From Symsagittifera roscoffensis (taxonomy: Eukaryota; Xenacoelomorpha; Acoela; Convolutidae): a stretch of 64,000 bases of DNA. The number at the start of each line of letters is the position of its first letter. Positions within the stretch are counted from its first letter, which is position 1. A program made the position numbers and the translations under genes. A model generated the notes under the pieces. The model had not been told where the DNA came from, did not search any database, and saw only the letters and a list, made by a program, of their open reading frames with translations. Location: contig NW_026971550.1 in the NCBI RefSeq assembly GCF_963678635.1, positions 126,001-190,000 of the forward strand. The letters are read 5' to 3'. This document shows, piece by piece, positions 45,307-54,502 of the stretch.

Positions 45307-48303
45307 TCAATTACACAACCACACTAAACCGTAGTCGTGGTTGTTACTGGCTGCTAGTTTTTTTCTCTCTTCAGCCGCTCTCTTCGTGGCTTCTGAGTGG
45401 TAAACGTTGAACAATATCGGAGACGTGGCGCATCCCTCTCTTAGACCTCTTTGTGAAGTCCAGGGTTCACTAAGGCCTTCGCGTCCTTTTACTCGATATT
45501 GAGTTTGTTCATGTAGGCCTTTTAGTATCTTTAGTACAGAGTGCGGCATCCTCAGATTCTCAAGTATCTTCCACAGTAGGACCCTGTTCACTCTAGGGTA
45601 GGCCTTTGTTATGTCCAGTAGCACCGCGCCTGGCCTTCTACCTTGCCCCTCGCTTGTTTCTCCCAACACTCTACGAGTTTCTTCGTTTATGCGAATAATG
45701 ACCTGAGTCGCGTCGGCCGTTGACATCCCTTTCCTAAAGCCATTCTGGTTCTCTTCCATAACCTCTATTTTTTCTGCCCAGACTCTGAGTCTGGAAGCAA
45801 AAACTCGCGCTATGGTCCGACTTACTAGTGGCAGTAAACATACCCCTCGGTAATTATTGAGGTCGTTCCTCGTGCCCTTCTTATGCAGGGGTATAAGCCA
45901 TCCTTCTTTCGTTTCTTCCGGCCATAGTTCGGGGTCCATATTGAGAACGTCAATAATGCACTTGTAGACAAGGTCCTTTACCCCGTCCGATACAACTTTC
46001 AGAGCTGCCATCTTCACACCATCATTACCCGGAGTACTGTCCTTTTTCAGGTCTAGTTCTCGTTCCATTTCTCTCTCGGTTATTGGCGCCTCAAGAGCGT
46101 TAGCTGCTTCCAAAATAACCGAAACGTGCTTTGGTGCGGTCATTGAGGCCGTTGACGCTATTTCTTGTTCCGTTCTTTCAAAACGGTCTTTGGAAACCAC
46201 CATGAAATGTTGCCTGTATTCTTCCGGGCTAAAGAACTCTTCCTGTATGGTGTTGTTCTCTTTCACCCCTATCCTTTTCAGGGTCTGGTACATTTTCCTG
46301 GTGTTTCCTTGGCACTCGGCGTCCTTTGCCTCCCCTATGATTTGTAACCACCAGGCCTCTTCCCAGCTTTCTTTTGCTGTTTTGAAAGCTTTCCTAACCT
46401 CCCCCCTTGCTTCCGTTGCTGTCCGGGTTTCGTTAGGGCACTGAGAGCCTTTTATTCTGGATGTCAAGTCAGATATTTTCTTTTGGAAGCCTTTTATCTC
46501 TTCTTCGTGGTTATTTAGCCATGGGTTCAGAGTGCTCTTCTTTTTAACCCCGCATGCGTGTTTATCCTCTTCGGCGATTATTTGTATCATCTGTTGCCAG
46601 TTGATGTTTGACCCCAGGTCAGATGTCCGCTTTTCAATTGCCTTTCGATACTCGTTTTGGACTTTTTCGTTCCTTAGGTTTTCCCAGTTCACCGGAGGGT
46701 TCTTTGGGGATTTTGGCCATCGTCTCACCGGTTTACGGTTGATAGTCATGCATTTTGGCAGATGATCCGTGAAACTGTCGTTGTCGTTCCTCGTCCAGAC
46801 CATACTGACCATCCGGCTTCTGTCCTCTTGTCGGATACAGAACCCGTCTATTTCATGCCATGTTCCGGTATTCGGATTTTTCCATGTTCCTCTTTTGTCC
46901 TGCCTGAAATAGGAATTTACCCAACACATGTTGTTTGCGTGGCACCAGTTGGTGAGATCATTTCCGGCAGCGTTTGTTCGTCCTTTTCCGTAAGGCCCTA
47001 TCGCTTGGTCGACCGTTCTGTTGTCGTTGTTGCCGACTGACGCGTTGAAATCCCCTCCGACAACGGGAGTTATCCCTTTCCTGGTCTTGACCATACTCGA
47101 CAGTTCCTCTCGGTATTCATCGAACTCCTTTGGGTCCGTGTTCCATAACGGTTGGTAAATGGCCACGAGTTTCAGGTTGTTCACCTCTACTGAGCAGCAT
47201 CGATTTCCATATTCTCTAACGTATCCCTGCTCTCTCCAGTCGGTGGCCCAATCGTCTCGCAGTATGATGCCGCTTCGCTTCCCATGGACTAGCACGCCAT
47301 AGAGGTCCTTGGTTTTGATCCACTTTATACCAGGCTCTTCCTCCTTTAGTTCGGATAGCAAGACTATCTCCGCTTGGCTTTTCGATATGTATCGAAGAAT
47401 TTCAGTGAATCTATTCCTCTTCGGGAAACTCACTCTAGCTCGCTGCATATTCCAGGTCCAAACGGTAGTGTTTCTGTGCTTTCCTAAAAACGCAGCTCTC
47501 CATTTGGCGTCACGTTTCACCTGCCTTCTTTTTCGTCTGGCGACCCGCTCACGTTTCCTCCGTACCTTCCGTTTGTATCCTATGGTTTCGGAGGTAAAAG
47601 GACCGGGTTCACAGCACTTGCTTTTGTTGCTTTTGAACGTTTTGCTCCATCGTCCACTATCCCCTAGTTCCGTGCAGTTCCAATGTGTCCAGCCCTGACA
47701 GCCGTTACAGTTAACACTCCAGTCCCTTCTCGTCAGGTTTTTTGTGCATACCGTGCACCGCCAGGGTCTGCCCGGGCCCGGGTTCACCTCCACGTCGAAC
47801 CTCAGGCTCATAGCAACGAGGCTTGACCGATGCCTATCTCCATTTATCGCCTTTGTTATCCAGTTGTGGTCGGCTACCCCGCAACCGGTTGCATAGGAGG
47901 GTATCCGCCCGACAGTGCAGCCTAGGCTACAAACACAGCCGGGCCCCATCCCCCCCCCCCCGTTTGGCTCGACTTTTGCTCCCCCTCCATCGCTGGTGGG
48001 TTCCGCGCTGCTTCTTTCCGCTTGCAGGAATTGAGCCATTGAAGAAGCTTCATTCACGGTGTCTTTCTTGATATGTTTCTCTCGCTCTTTGTCAGTCGTC
48101 TCTACCTTGTCCGCCCTATGTTGTAGCTTTTCTTCCGCGGCCCTTGCCAGGACATAGTAGTTGTCTAGGATCTCATTCTTGTTGTGTCGTAACTCCTTTT
48201 TCAGCTCTTGGCGGTCTTCCTCGCTGCACTTCAGCTTTTTCTCAATTTGTTTTAACTTTGCCATCAAGTCGCCCAGCTCCAGTGGAGGTGTTTTTGACTC
48301 CAT
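45307..48303 (-). CDS. Gag-LINE fusion ORF: coiled coil, 2A-like motif, APE endonuclease, RT (998 codons)
   Basis: An uninterrupted frame. Residues 1-81 are gypsy Gag (charged coiled coil), 82-85 (TVNE) are the target-site duplication, and the LINE follows from 86. DVEVNPGP lies at 170-177; a PHD-like Cys/His finger ('CTVCTKNL...CNGCQGWTHWNC') at about 182-212; an APE-type endonuclease at about 278-520 with 'NMQ', 'SELKEEE', 'GGDFNASVG' and 'TDHLP'; and RT from about 797 with 'YRGVCLLP', 'NQNGFRKGMST', 'LLDITKAYPRVNR' and 'QRGLREGCATSP'. A TGA removes the FADD box, so the RT is inactive unless the stop is read through. The LINE's own ATG is residue 89. Being in frame with Gag is partly due to a 27-bp deletion next to the insertion. 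Confidence 0.9.
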   Translation of the reverse strand: MESKTPPLELGDLMAKLKQIEKKLKCSEEDRQELKKELRHNKNEILDNYYVLARAAEEKLQHRADKVETTDKEREKHIKKDTVNEASSMAQFLQAERSSAEPTSDGGGAKVEPNGGGGMGPGCVCSLGCTVGRIPSYATGCGVADHNWITKAINGDRHRSSLVAMSLRFDVEVNPGPGRPWRCTVCTKNLTRRDWSVNCNGCQGWTHWNCTELGDSGRWSKTFKSNKSKCCEPGPFTSETIGYKRKVRRKRERVARRKRRQVKRDAKWRAAFLGKHRNTTVWTWNMQRARVSFPKRNRFTEILRYISKSQAEIVLLSELKEEEPGIKWIKTKDLYGVLVHGKRSGIILRDDWATDWREQGYVREYGNRCCSVEVNNLKLVAIYQPLWNTDPKEFDEYREELSSMVKTRKGITPVVGGDFNASVGNNDNRTVDQAIGPYGKGRTNAAGNDLTNWCHANNMCWVNSYFRQDKRGTWKNPNTGTWHEIDGFCIRQEDRSRMVSMVWTRNDNDSFTDHLPKCMTINRKPVRRWPKSPKNPPVNWENLRNEKVQNEYRKAIEKRTSDLGSNINWQQMIQIIAEEDKHACGVKKKSTLNPWLNNHEEEIKGFQKKISDLTSRIKGSQCPNETRTATEARGEVRKAFKTAKESWEEAWWLQIIGEAKDAECQGNTRKMYQTLKRIGVKENNTIQEEFFSPEEYRQHFMVVSKDRFERTEQEIASTASMTAPKHVSVILEAANALEAPITEREMERELDLKKDSTPGNDGVKMAALKVVSDGVKDLVYKCIIDVLNMDPELWPEETKEGWLIPLHKKGTRNDLNNYRGVCLLPLVSRTIARVFASRLRVWAEKIEVMEENQNGFRKGMSTADATQVIIRINEETRRVLGETSEGQGRRPGAVLLDITKAYPRVNRVLLWKILENLRMPHSVLKILKGLHEQTQYRVKGREGLSEPWTSQRGLREGCATSPILFNVYHSEATKRAAEERKKLAASNNHDYGLVWLCN
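47773..47796 (-). other. 2A-like motif DVEVNPGP, LINE copy B
   Basis: An exact D-x-E-x-N-P-G-P motif. 2A peptides make the ribosome skip the G-P bond and release the upstream chain. 2A-like sequences near the N terminus are documented for some APE-type non-LTR retrotransposons in animals and trypanosomes. Here skipping would separate a leader of about 88 residues (or the Gag fusion part) from the APE-RT protein. Confidence 0.88.
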
Positions 48304-48768
48304 AAGTCGTTTATCTTGTTTAGCCGTTGCTTCACGTGTAACTTGCTCTTTATCTTGTTAAGTTTCTGTTGTTATTGCGGAAACTGTCCCAAACGTTTTG
48401 CTTTTCTCGGTCGCTGCTAGTACCTCTTCTTTTTCTTTTGGTTTCATTCCAACCATTGCTGCAAACCTGCCTGTGAACGACCTTCTCTTTGTCTCTGAAT
48501 CGTCTTTTATTGTTTCCGGTGTGTTGTTAGTTGTTTCGTCTACATTGCCTATTAGTGAGAGCTCTATTGTTTTCTTCTCCTGTTCTTCTACATTTGGCAT
48601 AGGTGTTGATTCCGTCGTCTTCCGTTCCGCCCCGTCTATACTCTGATCTGGTGTCTCAAGATCAATTTCCTTGTCCGGTATAGTCGGTTCTTCCGATAGT
48701 TTCTCTTTGGCCATCTGTTCCTTGTTGCTTCTTGTGTTGACCATACTCATTGAAATATTCTTCCTCAT
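48061..48768 (-). pseudogene. gag: Gag N-terminal region of copy B
   Basis: The start of gag. Frame 48768-48358 contains MVNTRSN (ATG at about 48744), the probable native start. It is charged, S/T/E-rich sequence ending at a TAA (48358-48360) where copy A has AAA, then continues in the same frame as the 998-codon ORF to the target-site duplication at 48060. Relative to copy A it lacks 27 bp (nine codons) just before the insertion. Confidence 0.82.
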
Positions 48769-49020
48769 AACTTTCGGATTTGTTGGTGTTACTTTCTGTT
48801 GCGATGAGGTTTGGTTTTGCTTAAGTCCTATCTCTTTCCTTTCTGTTAGCGATGCTCTTGTTTTTTTTCATAATTTTTTATAAACAATTTTTTTTATTTA
48901 CAATTCTAATATATACAAATTCCAACTGTAAAATCTAATAGAAAATATTAGAAAAAAGTCCCTAATCTTTTATTTTTTATAAACCAGTCGCATTCGTCTC
49001 TCCAAGAGTTGGAGACCTAA
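48769..49020 (-). other. AT-rich leader upstream of gag
   Basis: Low-complexity T-rich sequence on the plus strand between the gag start and the minisatellite. No ORF or primer-binding site is recognised. Confidence 0.4.
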
Positions 49021-50110
49021 ATTAAGTGTTGGGACCCTTCGATCAGGTCTTGGGACCCTTCGATCAGGTCTTGGGGTTTTTTGGGTCTTGGGACTATTCA
49101 CTCTATTCCTGGGACCCTTCCGGTAGGGCCTTGGAACCCTTCGCTCTAGTGCCGGGACCCTTTGGTATTGTCCTGGTACTCTTCCCTCGAGTTCTGGTAT
49201 CCTCTGTTAGGGTCTTGGGACCCTTCGGTATTGTCCTGGGTCCCTTCGGTACTGTCCTGCGACCCTTCGTTCAAGTGTTGCTACCTTTCGGTAGGGTCTT
49301 GGGACCCTTCGGTATTGTCCTGAGACCCTTCGGTACTGTCCTGCGACCCTTCGTTCAAGTGTTGCTACCTTTCGGTAGGGTCTTGGGACCCTTCACTCAA
49401 GTGTTAGTGTCTTCCGGTAGTGTCTTGGGACTCTTCGGTATTGTCCTGGGACCCTTTGGTACTGTCCTGGGACCCTTCGATCAAGTATTGGTTTTTTCCG
49501 ATAGAGTCTTGGGACTCTTCGCTCAAGTGTTGTGATCCTTAGGTGGGGTCTTGGGATACTTTTGTACTGTCCTAGGACCCTTCGCTCGAGTGTTGTGATC
49601 CTTAGGTACAGTCTTGGGACCCTTCTGTACTGTCCTAGGACCCTTCGCTCGATTGTTGTGATCCTTAGGTAGGTTCTTGGGACCCTTCTGTACTGTCCTA
49701 GGACCCTTCGCTCGAGTGTTGTGATCCTTGAGTAGGGTCTTGGGACCCATCTGTACTGTCCTAGGACCCTTCGTTTGAGTGTTGTGATCCTTAGGTGGGT
49801 CTTGGGACCCTTCTGTACTGTCCTAGGACCCTTCGCGCGAGTGTTGTGATCCTGAGGTAGAGTCTTGGAAACCTTCTGCACTGTCCTAGAACCTTTCGCT
49901 TTTGTGTGAGGACCTTTCTGTAGGGTCCTGGGACCATTCGATTACTATCCCAGCATTCAGGTGTTCGGACCCTTAGATCACTCTCCCAGGATTCTCGTGT
50001 TGGGACCCTTAGATTACTATCCCAGGACTCTATTGTTGGGACCCTTAGATCACTATCCCAGGACTCTAGTGTTGGGACCCTTAGATCACTATCCCAGGAC
50101 TGCCACCAAA
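49021..50110. repeat. Minisatellite with 21-bp units and 63-bp and 36-bp higher-order forms
   Basis: From about 49021 to 49530 the unit is 21 bp (consensus close to cttgggacccttcggtact), so the plus strand reads as seven-residue units such as LGPFGIV through a 169-codon open frame. From about 49531 to 49910 units group into 63-bp higher-order repeats: 'tgtgatcctt' recurs every 63 bp, for example at 49531 and 49594. From about 49960 to 50105 a different 36-bp unit (gttgggacccttagatcact...) repeats four to five times. It lies between the 5' arm and gag, within the presumed leader of the element. Confidence 0.93.
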
Positions 50111-50359
50111 ACTCTTTTGCTGCTTCCACTGCCGTAGCCCAAGTATTAAAACTCTTTATCCGACCTTCCAGTACCACTTCCTGTCCAGAACTCGTTTGTA
50201 GAATCTCCCTGTACCCAAACTCGAGTGTTAGGATATCCAGTCCACTATTCCAGTACCTCCTCTAGAACTTGTGTGAAAAAACCCCAAAACCCGATTCTGT
50301 TAATCTAAGTTTTTCTTTTCTAAATTCCCTGAAATTTCCTTTCGTTTCCTATTTCCAAT
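50111..50359. other. Unique sequence between minisatellite and inverted arm
   Basis: I see no gene or repeat that I can name here. 'gttgtgatcc'-type units do not continue past 50110. Confidence 0.4.
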
Positions 50360-52065
50360 GCAAGTCGAAATATGACTTGCAGCTTTTAACCTTATTTTAT
50401 GATCGCTATTGACTAAAATTTAGCAAAAGTCAAACTCAAAAACCGTTAAGGTCAAATGAGAAAAATAACAAAAACAAGAAAACCTTGTACACCTAAAATG
50501 CAAAGCGACAATGCTTGTCTTTCGTAAAAAAATGTCTGGTATCTAACTGTCACGCGTTTTTCCTCGCCCCTACTAGCGGTCTTATGGGTTTTTACCTTAA
50601 GGGTTCCAAAAACTGTCTACTTCGGATCGCCCCACCCGATCCGGCCAGGTTACCTACCTTAATACGAGTTCGCTTTTGAGTACCTTCGTGTTGCTACTCT
50701 TGTTGTGAGTCTTTAACTCAATTATTCTAAGGTAACTAAATCGGCGATATCGATTGCTTAGTTACTTTAAGAAAGCCCCGCTTTTAACAAATTTCAACCA
50801 TCAACCTCTATCTTAACCAACCCCCCCCCCTCTAACCTCCCCCCTTTCTAGCCCCCTTTAAGCATAAAAATACCCTAAGCGCGATGGGTGCTAAACATCT
50901 CGAGAGAAATCCGTAGAACTTGTTTCCAAGCTCTGCTCAAGTAAAAACGTTTCCTCAAAACAGTGGGTATCCGCTTATTCAATTTTACACTTATCTCCTA
51001 TACTGTAAAGTGGTTTTTAACAATACCCGACCAAACATAACACCTCTGTGAACCCCTCTTTGTTTGCTCTGTTCCGCTCTGATCAAGCTGCTGAATGTGT
51101 CTTTCCCAGTCGGTTGTCTACTATCTCTGGGGTCTCTATCTCGAGTATACCACTTTCCCAATTGGCTGGTCACCTGTTCCAGTTAAGTCTCGAGTGGTCT
51201 GCTGAGGTTACAAGCTATCTGAAAACCCTTTCAACGCCCCTAACTCCGGCACCTGTTCAAAGCTGCTGGTTTGATCGAGACGATCGGTCTTATTGAAAAC
51301 AGTATGCATATACTATTTTAATTAAAATTAAGGTTTGATCCACCTAATCTGCAAGTCAAAGCCACTTTCATTTTTTGTTTTTTATATCATTTTTTATTTC
51401 TAATCTTTTTTGGTTTTTGTTTCGTTTTTTGCCTTTTACCCGTTTTTTGTCCCCCTAGTGACCCCCAATACTCGGTTAGCTAGGCCTCGTTTCGGAAAGC
51501 GCACAGGTAATTTTTCACGAGTTTTCTTGAAAAGCTATTACCGTACAACCAGAAGGTGGACACGTTCCCGTTGAACCGTACCACCGGTACTCTAGAATGG
51601 GCATGTAGCCCGGACCTGTGTCAAGTGGGTTCAATCCCGTAGTCATGATGTCCTAAGAACACCCAGGAGAGCCATAAAAACACTATGTTCTAGTCGCCTA
51701 CCTAAGTTACATATGAGGTTACAGAAAAATAGACCCTATAACAATTGGTTCAAGAGTCAGGGACACTATCTCTTGTGTTTTTCTACCTTAAGTGGTCGGA
51801 GCCAATTCGTTTCACTTGCGACATGAGACCACAAAACGTGTTACAGCTTAAGACTACTACCAAACCCCCCCCCCCCCATTCTAGAAATTAAGAACGCCCC
51901 CATGCTCAGGTCTCAAAATACCCAAAACATACGAACGCCGTTAAAAACAGGGTCGGAACCTTATGTATACAGTTACCTTTATTAGTCAGATGGATCAACC
52001 TAACACTCTTCCTAACTCTACATAATAATGTAAAACACACTAAAAAAAGTTAAATTTGGTACCGA
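50360..52065 (-). repeat. Inverted repeat, left arm: 5' region (possible LTR) of the minus-strand element
   Basis: Its reverse complement matches 52408-54140 along almost the whole length, at what looks like 75-85% identity with many indels. Matched landmarks are 'gtgtgttttac..attatg' (about 52030 versus 52435), 'ttgatccatctga' (about 51995 versus 52485), 'ctcaggtctcaaaatacccaaaac' (about 51905 versus 52575), 'cctcaaaacagtg' (about 50955 versus 53560) and 'gacttgcat' (50360 versus 54130). It points toward the gag-pol element downstream on the minus strand. C-runs of 11 or more occur at 50821 and 51866. An LTR identity is possible, but no second copy flanks the other end. Confidence 0.85.
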
Positions 52066-52407
52066 CACGACTTCTTGTTTGAGTAACTAAATTATAAAAT
52101 AACTCTAGAATTAATCCAATAATCAAGTTTAGCTCAAGAAACTTGAAATGAACAAGTTTCAACTCAAGACACAAGTTTTCTATTTGGACCATTGGGCAAA
52201 ATCAGCTGTCCACCTTTCCATTGAAGGTTCACTCTGGTCCACTCGATCTTCTCAATTTGTTACCGGTCTTTCTTGATCATTTGCCAAGAATAAAACAATT
52301 CTACTCTCGTTCTATTTTTATGGCAAAATTGCGAATAGCATTTTCACGCTCCTAATGTTTGGACTACTTTCCCACGATTGTAGTTCGATTCTTCTGATCT
52401 TATTTTC
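52066..52407. other. Centre of the inverted repeat
   Basis: About 340 bp without matching arms. A-rich segments with direct 'aagtttcaactcaag' phrases and no ORF. Probably host or remnant DNA between two head-to-head elements. Confidence 0.5.
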
Positions 52408-54140
52408 TCGATATGTGAGTACTCAATTTAGTTTTCTAGAGTGTGTTTTATGATTGTTATGTTGAGGTAAAGAGAGTTTTAGGTTGATCCATCTGAAATG
52501 GATCAAAGTTTTCCTGTCTAATAAAAAGTAACTGAACGGATTGTTCCGACCCTGTTTTTAACGGCGTTCGTGTATTTTGGGTATTTTGAGACCTGAGTAT
52601 GTGGACGTTCTTATTTTCTAGAGTGGGGGTATTTTGGTAGTGGCCTTCAAGCTGTAACGGGTTTTTAGTCTCATGTCGCAAGTGAACCGAATTGGCTCCG
52701 ACCGTTCGAGAAAGAAAAACACAAGAGATAGTGTCCCTGACTCTTGAGCCAATGGTTATAGGGCCTATTTTTCCTTAACCCCATATATGACCGAAGTAGG
52801 CGACTGTTACAGAGTGTTTTTATGGCGCTCTTGAGTGTTTTTACGACATCATGACTACGGAGTCGAACCCACTTGACACAGCTCCGGGCTACATACCCAA
52901 TCTAGAGTACCGGTGGTACGGTTCAACGGGAACGTGTAATCCTTCCGGTTGTACCGTGATAGCTTTTTAAGAAAACTCGAGAAAACATTGGTACGCTCTC
53001 CGAACGAGGCTTAGCTAACCGAGTAAAGGGGGTAACTAGAGGGACGAAAAAACGAGCAAAAAACAAAAAAGTAAACAAAAACCGAAAAAGAATAGAAAAA
53101 GGAACAAAACCATAAAACAAAAAAAATCACGGTGACTTTGACACCAGATTAGTTGGATCAAACCTTTATATTAATTAAATAGTATACCCATACTGTTTTT
53201 ATAAGACCGATTGTTTCGATATTTTCAGCAATTTGAAAAGGTGCCCGAGTGTGGGGCGTTGTTAAGGGTTTTCAGATAGCTTGCAACTTATTTGGACCAC
53301 TAGGAGACCTAACTGGAAGAGGTGACCAGTCGAGTAGGAAAGTGGTTCACAGGTACTTAGCTGGACCATAAGGAGACTTGACTGGAACAAGTGACCAGCA
53401 AAGTGGGAAAGTGGTGCTGGTGATCAGGTGCAGTACAAGTCAAGGAGACAACCAGCACGGAATCAGAGCAACAAGAGAGGACGGGGTGTTCTCGAGTTGG
53501 TCAAACGGGTATCGTAATATTATAAGAGATAAGTGTAAAATTGGATAAGCGGGATCTCACTGTTTTGAGGAACGTTTTTACTCAAGCAGGCCTGGAAACG
53601 GGTTCTACGGTTTTCTCTCAAGAGGTTTAGCACCCGGCGCTTAAGGTAATTTTCGGCTTAAGAGGGGGCTCAAGAGGGGGGAGGTTAGAAGGGGGGCTGG
53701 TTAGGTTAGAGGTTGGCGGTTGTGAATTGTAAAAAGGGGGGGCACACTAGAGTAACTAATTGATCGACATCGTCGATTTAGTTACATTAGAATCTTACAC
53801 GCGTTGATCATAAGAAGCGGATAATCAAAATTAAGATCGAATTAAGGCAGGTACCCTGGTCGGATGGGGTGGGGGGAACGGAAATAGACGGTTTTTGTGA
53901 TACCCCATAAGATCGCTAGCAGGGGGGAGAAAAACGTGTGGCAATCAGGTACCAGACGTTTTTTCTAATAAAAGGTTGACACAAGTCACTTTTGAACTTT
54001 AGGTGGGTTCATCTTTCTGTTTTTATTATTTTTTTCTCTGTTTAAATTTTAATGTTTTTGGTAAAAAAATTTAATCGGTTTTGAACAAACAGGTGATCAC
54101 AAGACACCCCCGAACAAGTTGGACTTCAACTTGCATCAAA
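52408..54140 (+). repeat. Inverted repeat, right arm: 5' region of the plus-strand element
   Basis: Counterpart of 50360-52065 in opposite orientation, heading into the plus-strand copy. It stops at about 54140, where the sequence jumps directly into the end of the macrodomain-like ORF. In the minus-strand copy minisatellite, gag and pol lie between, so this copy has lost about 8 kb or more of gag-pol. Confidence 0.85.
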
Positions 54141-54159
54141 ATATTAAAAAAGAGAAAAA

Positions 54160-54369
54160 TACATCGATCCTGAACACGTGATGTTGGCACTAGCAAAACT
54201 GCGGGACTTCATGATCGAAAGAAGAATAACAGAGGTCTCAAATCCGGTCTACGACCCGAACAGGGGCAAATTGAGCCCAAGGGAACTATATGCTATCCTA
54301 CACGTGGTCTTCGCGGAAACGGAGATAATGGTACATCTGCACAAGAAATACTACCTGAGTATCGCCTAA
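54160..54369 (+). pseudogene. End of the macrodomain-like ORF, plus-strand copy
   Basis: The frame reads 'LAKLRDFMIERRITEVSNPV', then YDPNRGKLSPREL and ends HKKYYLSIA. The last two thirds of TARG1-type macrodomains end in similar order (helix, then a strand followed by a G-rich or D-rich loop, then helix and a final strand). It matches the end of the minus-strand ORF at about 30870-30711, which ends in the same HKK-YLSIA and a stop. It shows that the giant ORF was preceded by this module in both copies. N-terminal two thirds missing. Confidence 0.6.
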
Positions 54370-54502
54370 GTCAGGTACATGGGGGTCCTGAGTTGGGCAT
54401 AAAGGGATCTCGAGTTAGGTGTTGGGATACAGAACAGGTAAAAGGATCTTAAAGGTGATTGGCATGACAATTAAATTTTAAATGATTGATGGTGCTTGAG
54501 GC

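Larger units (their letters stand above)
44048..48048 (-). mobile_element. Near full-length APE-type LINE inserted in gypsy gag, copy B
   Basis: A 4001-bp non-LTR retrotransposon lies between two exact 12-bp copies of TTCATTCACGGT. On the minus strand its 5' end has only nine bases before ATGGCTCAA (ATG at 48039), and its 3' end has three ACAAG units (44048-44062) instead of poly(A), as seen in some CR1/L2/RTE-type LINEs. It encodes, in order, a G-rich N terminus, a 2A-like motif, a Cys/His finger, an APE endonuclease, an RT, and C-terminal C2H2-type fingers. A TGA at 45307-45309 and a frameshift near 44230 interrupt it. Confidence 0.93.

Noticed and set aside
38500-48303. A true composite element made of a LINE fused upstream of gypsy gag-pol
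   Set aside because: The exact 12-bp duplications on both sides of the LINE and gag coding sequence on both sides show an ordinary LINE insertion into gag, followed by duplication.
49026-49535. A 169-codon protein on the plus strand with LGPFGIV-type repeats
   Set aside because: It is the translation of a 21-bp minisatellite; the opposite strand is also largely open. Openness follows from the repeat length being divisible by three.
51600-51660. tRNA-like B box (GGTTCAATCCC; GGTTCGACTCC in the other arm, reverse strand near 52860)
   Set aside because: The flanking bases do not form a T stem, and I find no A box or acceptor stem at the right distance.
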